Shown here: positions 30,788 through 39,209 of the stretch, piece by piece
How the letters are laid out: each line of letters begins with the position of its first letter
How positions within the stretch are numbered: position 1 is the first letter of the stretch
Assembly (NCBI RefSeq): GCF_900156305.1
Contig: NZ_FTPL01000002.1
Span: forward strand, 248,001 to 312,000
Length of the DNA: 64,000 bases
Origin: Edaphobacillus lindanitolerans
GTDB lineage: Bacteria; Bacillota; Bacilli; Bacillales_A; Planococcaceae
Direction of reading: 5' to 3'
Position numbers and translations under genes: made by a program
Notes under the pieces: model-generated
Database searches by the model: none
What the model saw: only the letters and a program-made list of their open reading frames with translations
Told to the model about the DNA's origin: nothing

Positions 30788-31846
30788 CTATATGGCGGGA
30801 GAAGGGGTTTCAGAACCCGGCGGTCCGGGGGCGAGCCATTTGATGAGGCCGGCAGAAATGAGCGTCGCGTATTGAAGGATCCAAGCGTCCGTCTCTTTCG
30901 GAGTGACGAACATCCCCTGCTCTTCCGTAGAAAGGACTTCCTCGAACAGCTGCTGCTTGTCTTCCTTCGACCATTGGGACCATTCGCCGAAAATCGGCTT
31001 CAGCACTTCCTTGTCGGCCGGCTTGGATTTGTCATGCAGCCAGGGCGTGACGGCCAGCGCGGAAGACGGGGCGCTCGTCTCCTCGATTTTTTGGGCAATA
31101 TAATTGAACACCGACTCGATGGCGTCCGATACCATGACCGGTCCGTCCACAACGGTCGGGATTCCGATCGCCGTCACCGGAATTCCGAGCACTTCTCTCG
31201 AGATTTCCTTTCTGGAATTGCCGACGCCGGACCCCGGATGGATGCCGGTGTCGGTGATCTGGATCGTCCGGCAGAGCCGGGTGCTGTCTCGGGCGGCCAG
31301 CGCATCGATGACGATGATGAGGTCCGGATTGATCCGTTCGCCGAGTGCCGCGACAAATTCGCTCGTCTCGAACCCCGTCTGTCCGGTGACGCCGGCAGCA
31401 TATGCAATGATCGTCCGTTCATCGGCCGGAACGATCGGCACGGACTCCTGAAGGCGGTCGATCGCATAAGGCCCGACCGCGTCCGGGGTGACGGAGCGGT
31501 TGCCAAGCCCGACGACCAGCACTTTCGGCGACTCGGGAAGTCCGAGCGGCCGGTGCATCTCTTCCAGTTTCTCTGACAGGATCGCTTCCAGATCCGCGAA
31601 GCCCTCCGCATCGTCGGCAGTGAGGCCGGGCGCGGTCAGCGTGACGTAGGTTCCGGCTTTCCTGCCGATTTTCTCCCCGCCTTCATCATCCACCCGGATC
31701 GAAGTGACGATGAACCGTCCTTCCCGGTTCTCCTCAAACTCGATGCCGCCCGCTTTTGTGAGTTTGTCTTTTTCCCGTTCGGTTCTGTGCCGTACCATTT
31801 CTTCCGATTCATCAAGCAGGTCCGTCCTGCCAAAGCTGATTGCCAT
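30788..31846 (-). CDS. gpr: Spore protease GPR (germination protease)
   Basis: Degrades small acid-soluble spore proteins during germination. 352 residues with the family's GLGNRSVTPDAVGP, VIDALAAR and TGIHPGSGVGNSRKE blocks, which include the conserved aspartates proposed as catalytic. An N-terminal propeptide is processed in the family, and the RTDLLDE start is consistent. The ATG at 31846 follows GGAGGTGA; the frame to 31882 is unsupported. It heads the gpr-spoIIP unit. Confidence 0.95.
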   Translation of the reverse strand: MAISFGRTDLLDESEEMVRHRTEREKDKLTKAGGIEFEENREGRFIVTSIRVDDEGGEKIGRKAGTYVTLTAPGLTADDAEGFADLEAILSEKLEEMHRPLGLPESPKVLVVGLGNRSVTPDAVGPYAIDRLQESVPIVPADERTIIAYAAGVTGQTGFETSEFVAALGERINPDLIIVIDALAARDSTRLCRTIQITDTGIHPGSGVGNSRKEISREVLGIPVTAIGIPTVVDGPVMVSDAIESVFNYIAQKIEETSAPSSALAVTPWLHDKSKPADKEVLKPIFGEWSQWSKEDKQQLFEEVLSTEEQGMFVTPKETDAWILQYATLISAGLIKWLAPGPPGSETPSPAI

Positions 31847-31863
31847 GCATTTCACCTCCGTTT

Positions 31864-31892
31864 CATTGTGCCCCGCTGTCAAGGAAATATTC
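31864..31892 (-). promoter_or_regulatory. Candidate forespore (sigma-F/sigma-G) promoter of gpr
   Basis: Minus strand GAATA (31892-31888), 14-bp spacer, GGGCACAATG (31873-31864), which fits the GGNNANAHTR-like -10 of forespore sigma factors. The predicted start falls very near the ribosome binding site, leaving a leader of only about 12 nt, so the match is tentative. Confidence 0.4.
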
Positions 31893-31906
31893 TTGCGGTT
31901 TGTTTA

Positions 31907-31935
31907 TTGCAATCGGGACGCGCTTTTGGTAGAAT
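31907..31935 (+). promoter_or_regulatory. Sigma-A promoter of rpsT
   Basis: TTGCAA (31907-31912), 17-bp spacer, TAGAAT (31930-31935), giving a leader of about 66 nt. Confidence 0.75.
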
Positions 31936-32007
31936 AACTTTTGTTGCACGGAAACGGCATGAACCGAAACGGGCTACTTTACCTGACCCTGAATGGAGGT
32001 GAATCCA

Positions 32008-32259
32008 TTGCCAAACATCAAACAAGCGATCAAGCGCGTACGCCAGAACGAAGCTGTGAATGTACAGAATTCCATGCAGAAATCTGCTATGCGTACGGCA
32101 ATGAAGAAAGCTGAAACTGCTCTTCAAAACAACGATGAAAATGCAAACGAGCTTCTGAAAGACGCTGTCCAGAAACTCGACAAAGCGGCAAATAAAGGGC
32201 TGATCCACAAAAACACGGCTGCCCGCCAAAAATCCCGCCTGACGAAAAAAGCTCAATAA
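32008..32259 (+). CDS. rpsT: 30S ribosomal protein S20
   Basis: 83 residues, Lys/Ala/Arg-rich, with PNIKQAIKRVRQNE at the start and KGLIHKNTAARQKSRLTKK at the end, the S20 signature. Binds 16S rRNA early in 30S assembly. Initiation is at TTG 32008 after GGAGGTGAATCCA; an ATG at 31993 is upstream of that ribosome binding site and unlikely. Non-AUG starts are known for rpsT in other bacteria. Monocistronic, divergent from gpr and convergent with holA. Confidence 0.96.
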   Translation: MPNIKQAIKRVRQNEAVNVQNSMQKSAMRTAMKKAETALQNNDENANELLKDAVQKLDKAANKGLIHKNTAARQKSRLTKKAQ

Positions 32260-32271
32260 TTCTGTGCGGGA

Positions 32272-32306
32272 ACACCCCGTCCGGTTCATCCGGACGGGGT
32301 GTTTTT
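32272..32306 (+). terminator. rpsT terminator
   Basis: Perfect 13-bp stem ACACCCCGTCCGG (32272-32284) with its complement (32290-32302), a 5-nt loop and T5. A second GCCGCT/AGCGGC hairpin with T5 follows near 32328-32357. Confidence 0.92.
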
Positions 32307-32384
32307 GTGCATGGCAGAAAAGCCGGCCGCTGCGGCTCTTTTAGCGGCTGTTTTTCCCAAGGTGCGGGGTTGGCAACTGGCCGG

Positions 32385-32426
32385 GGACTTTTCGCGTCCG
32401 CTTAGGCACTTTTCGCGGCCACTTTA
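32385..32426. repeat. Two-unit 21-bp direct repeat between rpsT and holA
   Basis: GGACTTTTCGCGTCCGC... and GCACTTTTCGCGGCCAC... are consecutive units with exact 21-bp period. Their ACTTTTC(C/G)C core resembles the B-type units (GAACTTTTCCCGGC) of the array at 29483-29885. The rest of this 265-bp gap shows only terminator-like hairpins. Confidence 0.5.
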
Positions 32427-32524
32427 CTCCCTGGGCTTTCCGGTACGTTCCGGACTGACCCGTACTCACCGTGCAAACGGCGGATGGGCTGCCGGATTTG
32501 AAACTGCCGGCGGCAGCACGGCCG

Positions 32525-33541
32525 TCAGCCCGACACCGGGTGGAGCAGGACGAGTTCCAGGACGCGCTCCCGGTTGCCGGAGACGGTTTTGAGCCGGAGG
32601 TCTGCCTCCGCCAGCCGGGACAGCACTTCCAGCAGCTGCGCTTCATCGGCCAGCCGGCGGTTTTCCATAATGAGCTTCACCCGGTACGGGTGGACTTTCA
32701 GCTGTTTGGCGATCTGATGCTGCTGATAGCCTTTCCGTTTCAATGCACCGACCTGGATGAGCAGGCGGACCTGGTTGGCGAGCAGTGCATTGAGCCGGAT
32801 CGGCTCCTCCCTGTTCCGCAGCAGGTCGCGGTAGATCGACAGGGCCTCCCCCGTGCGCCCGCCGATGTAGGCGTCGAGGAGCTTGAATGCATCGTCTTCG
32901 GGGGTCTTGGCGATGAGCAGGTTCACCGTCTCCTCGTCGATCTCCCGTCCCTCCCCGGCATAGAGGACGAGCTTTTCCATTTCAACGCCGAGCTTGAGCA
33001 TGTCCTCGCCCGCCCGCGAGATGAGGGTCCGGACGGCACCATCTGTGATCCGGCTTCCTTGCCGGGAAGCCTCCTGCTTGACCCAGGTCTCGATGTCGTG
33101 GGTCTTCAGCGGCTCGGCCTCCAGGCAGACCGCTTGTTTTTTAAACTGCTTGACGATCTTTTTCCGGGCATCCAGCTTTTCGTAGGGTGCGAGGAACAGG
33201 GTCACCGCACTCTCCGGCGGCTGCTCCAGCCAGTTGGCCAGCCGGTCGAGATCATGGACGACCTTTTCCTTGGACTTGTCGGCGGCCTTCAGGAAATTTG
33301 CGTTTTTCGCGATGATGAGTTTCCGCTCGCTGAAAAACGGGATGGTGTCGGCTTCCTCGATCACTGCTTCCACCGGGGTCTCATCGAGATCGAAGATCGT
33401 GAGTTCCGAAGAAGCCGCATCCGGTAGCGCCTCTTTCAGCCGCCGGACCGTTTCGTCGAAAAAATACATTTCCGTTCCGCTGAGGAGGTAAACGGGGGCA
33501 ATCTTCCCTGCCGCGATGTTCCTCCACTGTTCCGTGATCAT
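32525..33541 (-). CDS. holA: DNA polymerase III delta subunit HolA (YqeN)
   Basis: 338 residues. Clamp-loader delta subunit that opens the beta clamp; an AAA+-like fold without a P-loop, as expected for delta. Typical segments: IAPVYLLSGTEMYFFDE at the N-terminus, FFSERKLIIAKNANFL, and a C-terminal collar domain (AKQLKVHPYRVKLIMENRRL). The ATG at 33541 follows GGAGTG; the frame to 33556 is less supported. A TATAAT at 33582-33577 on the minus strand may be its -10 element. Confidence 0.93.
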   Translation of the reverse strand: MITEQWRNIAAGKIAPVYLLSGTEMYFFDETVRRLKEALPDAASSELTIFDLDETPVEAVIEEADTIPFFSERKLIIAKNANFLKAADKSKEKVVHDLDRLANWLEQPPESAVTLFLAPYEKLDARKKIVKQFKKQAVCLEAEPLKTHDIETWVKQEASRQGSRITDGAVRTLISRAGEDMLKLGVEMEKLVLYAGEGREIDEETVNLLIAKTPEDDAFKLLDAYIGGRTGEALSIYRDLLRNREEPIRLNALLANQVRLLIQVGALKRKGYQQHQIAKQLKVHPYRVKLIMENRRLADEAQLLEVLSRLAEADLRLKTVSGNRERVLELVLLHPVSG

Positions 33542-33712
33542 GGTTCCACACTCCATTTCCGGCTTGTTATCCTTCCATTATACATGAGCGCCGGAGCACG
33601 GAGTTTGTGAATAATTCATGAACGCTTTCCGAACAGGGACCGAACCGGCCGAACGATATAGCTTTTTTCGGATCCATCCCTTATAATTAGGGTTGAATTA
33701 GGAGGGGTAGCA

Positions 33713-33847
33713 ATGAACGAATTCGAACACGATCCGCAAACGAAGCGCAACGACGTCATCGATTCCGGCATAGGCTTTGTCGTGTCATTTGTTTTCTTTT
33801 CACTCATCTTTGTCATCGCTACGGTTGTCGAACTCGTTGCACGCTGA
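33713..33847 (+). CDS. yqzM: YqzM family small membrane protein
   Basis: 44 residues: a polar N-terminus (MNEFEHDPQTKRNDVIDSG) and one transmembrane helix (about 20-41). Length, sequence pattern and position beside comEC match B. subtilis YqzM, whose function is unknown. TAGGAGGGG is the ribosome binding site, and a TATAAT at 33682-33687 is a likely -10. It lies opposite its neighbours holA and comEC. Confidence 0.9.
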   Translation: MNEFEHDPQTKRNDVIDSGIGFVVSFVFFSLIFVIATVVELVAR

Positions 33848-33849
33848 TG

Positions 33850-33889
33850 AAACAGGAGCTTCCGGAAATTCCGGGGCTCCTGTTTTTTT
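33850..33889 (+). terminator. yqzM terminator
   Basis: ACAGGAGC...TTCCGG hairpin (33852-33865 with 33871-33882, one bulge) followed by T7, directly after yqzM. It may also stop comEC transcripts, although its minus-strand T-run is short. Confidence 0.85.
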
Positions 33890-33896
33890 GTGCACA

Positions 33897-36170
33897 TCAG
33901 TCGGGGACCGCAGTCGTCTCGACGGTCAGCGTCCCCCGCTTCGACTTGACGGTGACCGTCCCGTAATCAGCGGTCGAGACGGCCGACAGGCCGAGATCGC
34001 CGAACCGCTGCACCACTTCAGGATGGGGATGACCGTAACGGTTTCCGCGTCCAGCAGAAAAGATCGTCAGTTCCGGCGCAGCGGACTCCAGGAACCCTTC
34101 CCCGCTCGACGTCCTGCTGCCGTGGTGCCCTGCCTTCAGTACGGTGAGCGGGAAAAGAGTTCTCCCATACCTCTCCGTGATCGCCTCCTCCCCTGCCAAC
34201 TCCAGATCCCCCGCAAATAAAAACCGGTGAGCCCCCTTTTCAACATGCAGGACGAGCGAATCGTTGTTTCCTTCATAATGCTTCTGCAGAGCCGGGCTGA
34301 TGTAACGGAACCGCACACCCGCCCGGCTCCAGCCGGCCCCTTCCCCCATTTCGCGGACGGGCACGCCTCTGGCGGCGGCAGCCCGGGCCATCTCCGCGTA
34401 GCCGGCGTCCCCGTACGTATCCGGTCCGATGTGGATTTCCCCGACTTTCATTTCGCGGATCACCTGGTCGGCCGCCTCCGCATGGTCCGCATCCGGATGG
34501 GACAGGATGAGCCGGTCAATCGAACGGATTCCCCGGCCTTTCAGGAACGGGACGACAATGCGGGAGCCGACTTCAAAACCGCCGGAACCCCTCTTCCATT
34601 CTTCTTCGGGACCGAAACGGAGCACGCCGCCGGTGTCCACAAGCAGCACGCCCCGGCGGTATGGCAGTTCAATGACGGCCGCATCCCCTTGCCCGACGTC
34701 CAGGAAGGTGACCGTCAGGGACGGACTCCAGTGATGCCAGAAATGCAGGACGAGCACCGGCAGCACCAGCGCGGTCCACGCAGCTTTAAGGAGGCTCCGG
34801 TTGTTTTCCGCGAGCACGAAAAAGAGGAGGATTCCTCCGGTGAGCAGCAGCAGGCCTGGAAGCGCCGGCCTGCCGGATATCCAGACCGACAGCGGCAGGT
34901 CGCCCGCCATGCGGATCCACTCCGCCAGAACGCCGCGGAGCGGTACGTACACGGTGAACAGCCCGTCCGCGACAGGCGGGGCGAGCATGCTGAAAATGAG
35001 CAGCAGCAGATTGGCCGGAAGGATGATCACCGAGAACAGCGGGACGAATACGAGATTCGCCAGGAAAGCAGAAATGGAGGTTTCAAAGAAATGAAATAAC
35101 AGGATGGGGGTGACGGCGATCTGGCAGACCGCCGTGACGAGGAATGACTGATGGAGAGTGTTGCGGGCACGCGACAGGATTGCCTTGGAATGGATCAGGG
35201 CAAAAGCTGCCGCATAGCTCATCTGGAAGCCGGGCTGAAAGACGGCGTGGGGGTGGATGAGCAGGAACAGGAGCATGCCGGCGGACAGCATGAGGTCAAG
35301 CCGCCGCAATCGGTCGGAGCCGCCGCCCGCAAGCAGGAGCGACGCAATGATCACTGCCCGCCAGACGGACGGGGCGCCGCCTGCAAGCATTGCATAGCAC
35401 GGCAGGAACAGGAGCAAAAGAAGGCGGACCGTGTGCGTCCTGACCCGGAGACGGAGCAGCCCTTCCCTGAGGAGATAGGTCAGGATGCCGACATGAAGGC
35501 CGGAAATGGCGAACAGGTGGGTGATGCCGAGCCGGCGGTACGCCCGTTCGTCGTCCGGGTCGACCGACGACCGCTCCCCGATCAGGAGGGCTTCGGCTTC
35601 GGCAGCGACCGGACCGGGGAACGCCGAACGGATATGGTTTCCGAGCTTCCCGCGGTGCCTCCTCAGTGCGGCGGCGGGGCCCGGAGCCGGGCCTGCGTTC
35701 CGCGCGGCCGCAATCTCGATCGTCCCCGCTGCCCCTTCGGACCGGAGCCATTTTTGCATGTCAAACGCATACCGGTGTGCGGGACGGTCGGGCACCGTCC
35801 TTAAGGCCGTTACGTGAAACCGGTTGCCCGCGGCGCCGGCGGAGATCCATGCCGCCTTTTCTTCGGCGGACCGGAAGCGGAAGACCGCGTACCAGCGCGT
35901 CCCGCCTTCATCCCGCACAAACCCGCGCAGCGTGTCCCCGTCCATGCGGATCCGGTCTGTCCATTCAATCAGCACCGGCACCTCGTCCGGTGCCGGAGGC
36001 GGCTCTTTTCCCGCGAGCATCAGGCAATAGATGACTGCAGGAACGGCAGCGGCGGACAGCCATGCCGAAGGGGGCTCACGGCCGAAAAGAAGAACGGCCG
36101 CCGCGGGCAGGACCAGCAGCATATAAACCGTTGATCCTGCCGCGGAAGCCGCGGCTGCTATGGTCGGCAA
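33897..36170 (-). CDS. comEC: DNA uptake channel protein ComEC/Rec2
   Basis: 757 residues. N-terminal transmembrane pair, an OB-fold DUF4131 region (about 55-170), the central multi-helix competence domain (LFAISGLHVGILTYLL) and a C-terminal metallo-beta-lactamase domain (FLDVGQGDA, LSHPDADHAEAA, LKAGHHGSRTS) proposed to degrade the non-transported strand. It forms the channel for single-stranded DNA uptake in natural competence. It lies 32 bp downstream of comEB. Confidence 0.95.
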   Translation of the reverse strand: MPTIAAAASAAGSTVYMLLVLPAAAVLLFGREPPSAWLSAAAVPAVIYCLMLAGKEPPPAPDEVPVLIEWTDRIRMDGDTLRGFVRDEGGTRWYAVFRFRSAEEKAAWISAGAAGNRFHVTALRTVPDRPAHRYAFDMQKWLRSEGAAGTIEIAAARNAGPAPGPAAALRRHRGKLGNHIRSAFPGPVAAEAEALLIGERSSVDPDDERAYRRLGITHLFAISGLHVGILTYLLREGLLRLRVRTHTVRLLLLLFLPCYAMLAGGAPSVWRAVIIASLLLAGGGSDRLRRLDLMLSAGMLLFLLIHPHAVFQPGFQMSYAAAFALIHSKAILSRARNTLHQSFLVTAVCQIAVTPILLFHFFETSISAFLANLVFVPLFSVIILPANLLLLIFSMLAPPVADGLFTVYVPLRGVLAEWIRMAGDLPLSVWISGRPALPGLLLLTGGILLFFVLAENNRSLLKAAWTALVLPVLVLHFWHHWSPSLTVTFLDVGQGDAAVIELPYRRGVLLVDTGGVLRFGPEEEWKRGSGGFEVGSRIVVPFLKGRGIRSIDRLILSHPDADHAEAADQVIREMKVGEIHIGPDTYGDAGYAEMARAAAARGVPVREMGEGAGWSRAGVRFRYISPALQKHYEGNNDSLVLHVEKGAHRFLFAGDLELAGEEAITERYGRTLFPLTVLKAGHHGSRTSSGEGFLESAAPELTIFSAGRGNRYGHPHPEVVQRFGDLGLSAVSTADYGTVTVKSKRGTLTVETTAVPD

Positions 36171-36202
36171 CGCAAGGAAGACGACCGGGTTGTCCCATAT
36201 TT

Positions 36203-36763
36203 TCAGACGAATAGTTCCTTCACCCTCTTCTCATAGTCGGCCACCGTACCGGGATCCGCCCCCGCTTCTTCCAGGCGGCCGATCAGCTCTTCATAGAGTC
36301 CGAGCTTCTTTTCTGCCAGAAAATCGATTTTCCCTTCGTCAAACGGGACTTTGATCACCTGGACACCGGCCTGGGCGAGCAGTTCGACGGCATACTCATG
36401 ATTTTTGTAGTCCTTCGCGTAGACCAGCTTGGAAATGCCGGCCTGGATGATCGACTTCGTGCATTGAAGGCACGGGAAATGAGTGACGTAAATTTCAGCG
36501 CCTGCTACAGACGAGCCGTATTTCGCACACTGGAGAAGGGCGTTCATCTCCGCATGGATCGTCCGGATGCAGTGGTTGTCGACGACGTAGCATCCTTTGT
36601 CGATGCAATGGTCACCGCCCGATATCGATCCGTTGTAGCCGCCGGCAACAATCCGGTTGTCCCGGACGACCGTCGCCCCGACGGCCAGTCGTGTGCATGT
36701 ACTGCGCAGGGCCAGCAGATGGCTCTGCGCCATGAAAAATTGATCCCACGTTATTCGCTCCAT
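36203..36763 (-). CDS. comEB: ComE operon protein 2 / dCMP deaminase family
   Basis: 186 residues with the zinc-dependent deaminase motif: HAE (in TIHAEMNALLQC) and PCLQC. Converts dCMP to dUMP in characterised relatives; the gene is a constant member of comE operons, but its competence role is doubtful in B. subtilis. The ATG at 36763 follows GGGAGGC; the frame to 36799 is not supported. Confidence 0.94.
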   Translation of the reverse strand: MERITWDQFFMAQSHLLALRSTCTRLAVGATVVRDNRIVAGGYNGSISGGDHCIDKGCYVVDNHCIRTIHAEMNALLQCAKYGSSVAGAEIYVTHFPCLQCTKSIIQAGISKLVYAKDYKNHEYAVELLAQAGVQVIKVPFDEGKIDFLAEKKLGLYEELIGRLEEAGADPGTVADYEKRVKELFV

Positions 36764-36831
36764 GGAGTGCGCCTCCCGTTGATAGATTGATTCATTCAAG
36801 TGTATCGGTTGCCCCGGCAGCCGGCAACCCG

Positions 36832-37452
36832 TTATTTCGCCGTGATCAGCTCTTCGAGCCGGGCGAATGTCTTTTCCCCGATGCCGGAGACGTCCATGAG
36901 ATCCTCCGGGCTGCCGAACGGCCCGCTCTGCTCACGGTGCGCGATGATGGCCTCCGCTTTTGCAGGGCCGATGCCGGGAAGTGTCATCAGTTCCGCGGCA
37001 TCGGCCGTGTTGAGGTTCACTCGGCCGTCCGGCTGGCCCCATCCGGCTGATCCCGGCTGCACGGGAAGGGACGGCGGATCCCCTTCGTCCGGTTCATCGG
37101 ACAGGAGCGGCACGAACACGACCATTTCATCACGGAGCCGCTCCGCATGATTGATCGCATCCGGATTCGCATCAGGAAGAAACCCGCCCGCCCTGTCAAT
37201 GGCATCGATCACCCGGTCTCCTTCCTCCGCCCGGTAGACTCCCGGTTTTCCGACCGCCCCTTTCACATCGACAAAAATGACCGCAGCGGATGGCTCCGCC
37301 CGGTCATCGGCAGTCTCGCCGGACATCCCTTCATCGGAAGCGATGAACAGATCCGTCGGCTGTACCGCGGACCGGCTTGACATTGTATACAGGATGATGC
37401 AGAGAACGAGGATGGAAGCTGCGGCAAGGGGGATCAGCTTCCTCCAGTACAT
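36832..37452 (-). CDS. comEA: Competence protein ComEA (DNA receptor)
   Basis: 206 residues. An N-terminal membrane anchor (about 7-23), an acidic spacer, a SLBB domain (FVDVKGAVGKPGVYR, about 58-125) and a C-terminal double helix-hairpin-helix (VNLNTADAAELMTLPGIGPAKA ... LMDVSGIGEKT) that binds double-stranded DNA at the cell surface. The ribosome binding site is weak. First gene of comEA-comEB-comEC. Confidence 0.95.
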   Translation of the reverse strand: MYWRKLIPLAAASILVLCIILYTMSSRSAVQPTDLFIASDEGMSGETADDRAEPSAAVIFVDVKGAVGKPGVYRAEEGDRVIDAIDRAGGFLPDANPDAINHAERLRDEMVVFVPLLSDEPDEGDPPSLPVQPGSAGWGQPDGRVNLNTADAAELMTLPGIGPAKAEAIIAHREQSGPFGSPEDLMDVSGIGEKTFARLEELITAK

Positions 37453-37549
37453 CTTCAGCCAGGCCGCGATGAAGGTTCAGTCCTTCCCTCGGGCGGCGGG
37501 CCATGGAGTCCCCTCCACTATACCCGATTTGCAGAGGGGAAGGAAGCCC

Positions 37550-38293
37550 TCATTTCACCGCATGGAAAAACAGGCGTTCACTGTCTTCCGCCGGCGGCCC
37601 GTCAGTCCAGTCGGCCGTGACGCGGACCGGGGAAAATCCCTGTTCGCCCAGCAGGGCCTCATAGAATTCCGGCGGGTATGTCCGCTGAAGATGGTATTCT
37701 TCCCGGCGTTCGTAGAGACCGTCCGGCCTTCGGATGAAAAGGCTCAGTTCCGACTCGACGGACAGCGGCTCTTCGCCCGGATAGGTATGCCAGATGTATG
37801 ATACGTCCTCCATGTCCGCCGTGAACGGGCCATCCAGGAACAGATCGGTCATCTTGAACGGGGAATGCACGTCAAAGATGAAATGCCCGCCTGGAGCCAG
37901 CGATTCCCAGACTCCCCGGAACACGGCCCTGACCTCATCCGGGCCGGCCACATAATTCAGGGAATCGATTGCGATCACGGCCACCTCATATCCTTCGTGC
38001 CCGTCCAGCTCTTCCATCCGCTGTTCATAGAACCGGCCCTCAAGTCCGAGTCCCGAAAATCGTTCCCGGGCGATGGCCAGCATTTCCGGGGAACTGTCGA
38101 TTCCCGTCACCGCGTATCCTTCCCTTGCCAGCATCGCTGACAGCACGCCGGTCCCGCAACCGATGTCGAGCAGCGGGCGTCCCTCTCCGGGTCCGGCCAG
38201 CCCTCGGATCAGTTCTGCATAGGTGCTGTACGGAATGTCCTCCATCAGGCTGTCATAGACGGAAGCGAACGCCCGGTAGGACCCGACGCTCAT
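37550..38293 (-). CDS. yqeM: Class I SAM-dependent methyltransferase YqeM
   Basis: 247 residues with the SAM-binding motif LLDIGCGTGVLSAML near 40-54 and SLNYV/GGHFIFDVHSP motifs. Belongs to the YqeM family that always follows rsfS in Bacillales; substrate unknown. Its start overlaps the rsfS stop by 4 bp (ATGA). Confidence 0.88.
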   Translation of the reverse strand: MSVGSYRAFASVYDSLMEDIPYSTYAELIRGLAGPGEGRPLLDIGCGTGVLSAMLAREGYAVTGIDSSPEMLAIARERFSGLGLEGRFYEQRMEELDGHEGYEVAVIAIDSLNYVAGPDEVRAVFRGVWESLAPGGHFIFDVHSPFKMTDLFLDGPFTADMEDVSYIWHTYPGEEPLSVESELSLFIRRPDGLYERREEYHLQRTYPPEFYEALLGEQGFSPVRVTADWTDGPPAEDSERLFFHAVK

Positions 38294-38640
38294 CTGACGC
38301 CGCCCAGATCCAGTTCGGGGGCGTCGCCCCAGAGCCGCTCCAGGTTATAGTAGGACCGCTCGTCTTTGTGGAAAACATGCGCGACGACATCCCCCAGGTC
38401 CACGAGCACCCAGCGGCCGGCGTCATACCCCTCGATCCGTTTGACCTCGGAACCCGTTTCTTCTGCTTTGTCCTTGATCTCCCGTGCAATGGACTGAACC
38501 TGCCGCTCGGAGTTCCCGTGGCAGATGAGGAAATAATCGGCGAGCAGTGAAATGCCCTGCATGTTGAGTACGACGATGTCTGCGGCTTTTTTGTCATCCG
38601 CAGCGCGGTAGACCGTTTCAAGCAGTGTCTCGTTTGTCAT
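38290..38640 (-). CDS. rsfS: Ribosome silencing factor RsfS
   Basis: 116 residues. Binds uL14 on the 50S subunit and blocks subunit joining when nutrients are scarce. Conserved KKAADIVVLNMQGISLLADYF and WVLVDLGDVVAHVFH blocks are seen. ATGA overlaps at both ends (with yqeK and yqeM) indicate translational coupling. Confidence 0.96.
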   Translation of the reverse strand: MTNETLLETVYRAADDKKAADIVVLNMQGISLLADYFLICHGNSERQVQSIAREIKDKAEETGSEVKRIEGYDAGRWVLVDLGDVVAHVFHKDERSYYNLERLWGDAPELDLGGVR

Positions 38641-39209
38641 GAATTCATATCCTTTCGGTGAAGACTGTCATTGTAGCAGGCGAGCGTTTCGGGATGGATT
38701 TGCGCCCTCTTGCCCGCCAGATAGCGGATCGTATGGGCCGAACAGGCGGTCAGCCCGCCGGAGAGGGACTGCAGGGATTCCTGCCTGAGTTCTTCCGCTC
38801 CCGGAAAATCCCGGCCGGGTTCGGTCATGTCCGCCACGTAGATGATCTGCTCGAGCACGCCCATGCCTGCCCGGCCGGTCGTATGGAACCGGATCGCATC
38901 CAGGACGGCCCCGCCGCTGATCCCGAATTCCCGTTCGGCGATGATCGCACCGGCGGGGGCATGCCACAGTTCGTGGTGGAAGCCGAGCACTCCTGCGGGA
39001 TCTCCCTCGGACAGGACGAGCTCCCGGAGTTCCTCCTTCGGCATGGCCTTCGCCACGTCATGGAGGAGTGCGGCAGTCCTCGCGTCTTCCGGATCCGCGC
39101 CGAACCGGACGGCCATTTCCACAGCAGTATCGGCCACCCTCAGCACATGGCGGAAGCGGCCTTCCGGAAGCCTCCGCTTGACTTCAGCTTTCAGTTTTTC
39201 CGGATCCAT
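38637..39209 (-). CDS. yqeK: HD-domain nucleotide hydrolase YqeK
   Basis: 190 residues. HD motif: LLHDVAKAM with upstream RFRHVLRVADTA and downstream FHHELWHAPAGA and IIYVADMTEPGR, the metal ligands of the YqeK subfamily. Characterised relatives hydrolyse diadenosine tetraphosphate symmetrically to ADP. The ATG at 39209 follows AAGGAGG; the gene overlaps the 3' end of nadD by 26 bp. Confidence 0.93.
   Translation of the reverse strand: MDPEKLKAEVKRRLPEGRFRHVLRVADTAVEMAVRFGADPEDARTAALLHDVAKAMPKEELRELVLSEGDPAGVLGFHHELWHAPAGAIIAEREFGISGGAVLDAIRFHTTGRAGMGVLEQIIYVADMTEPGRDFPGAEELRQESLQSLSGGLTACSAHTIRYLAGKRAQIHPETLACYNDSLHRKDMNS

Noticed and set aside
33616-33897. 93-codon minus-strand frame over yqzM
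   Set aside because: yqzM on the plus strand has a strong ribosome binding site, a transmembrane helix and known synteny; the minus frame crosses its terminator.
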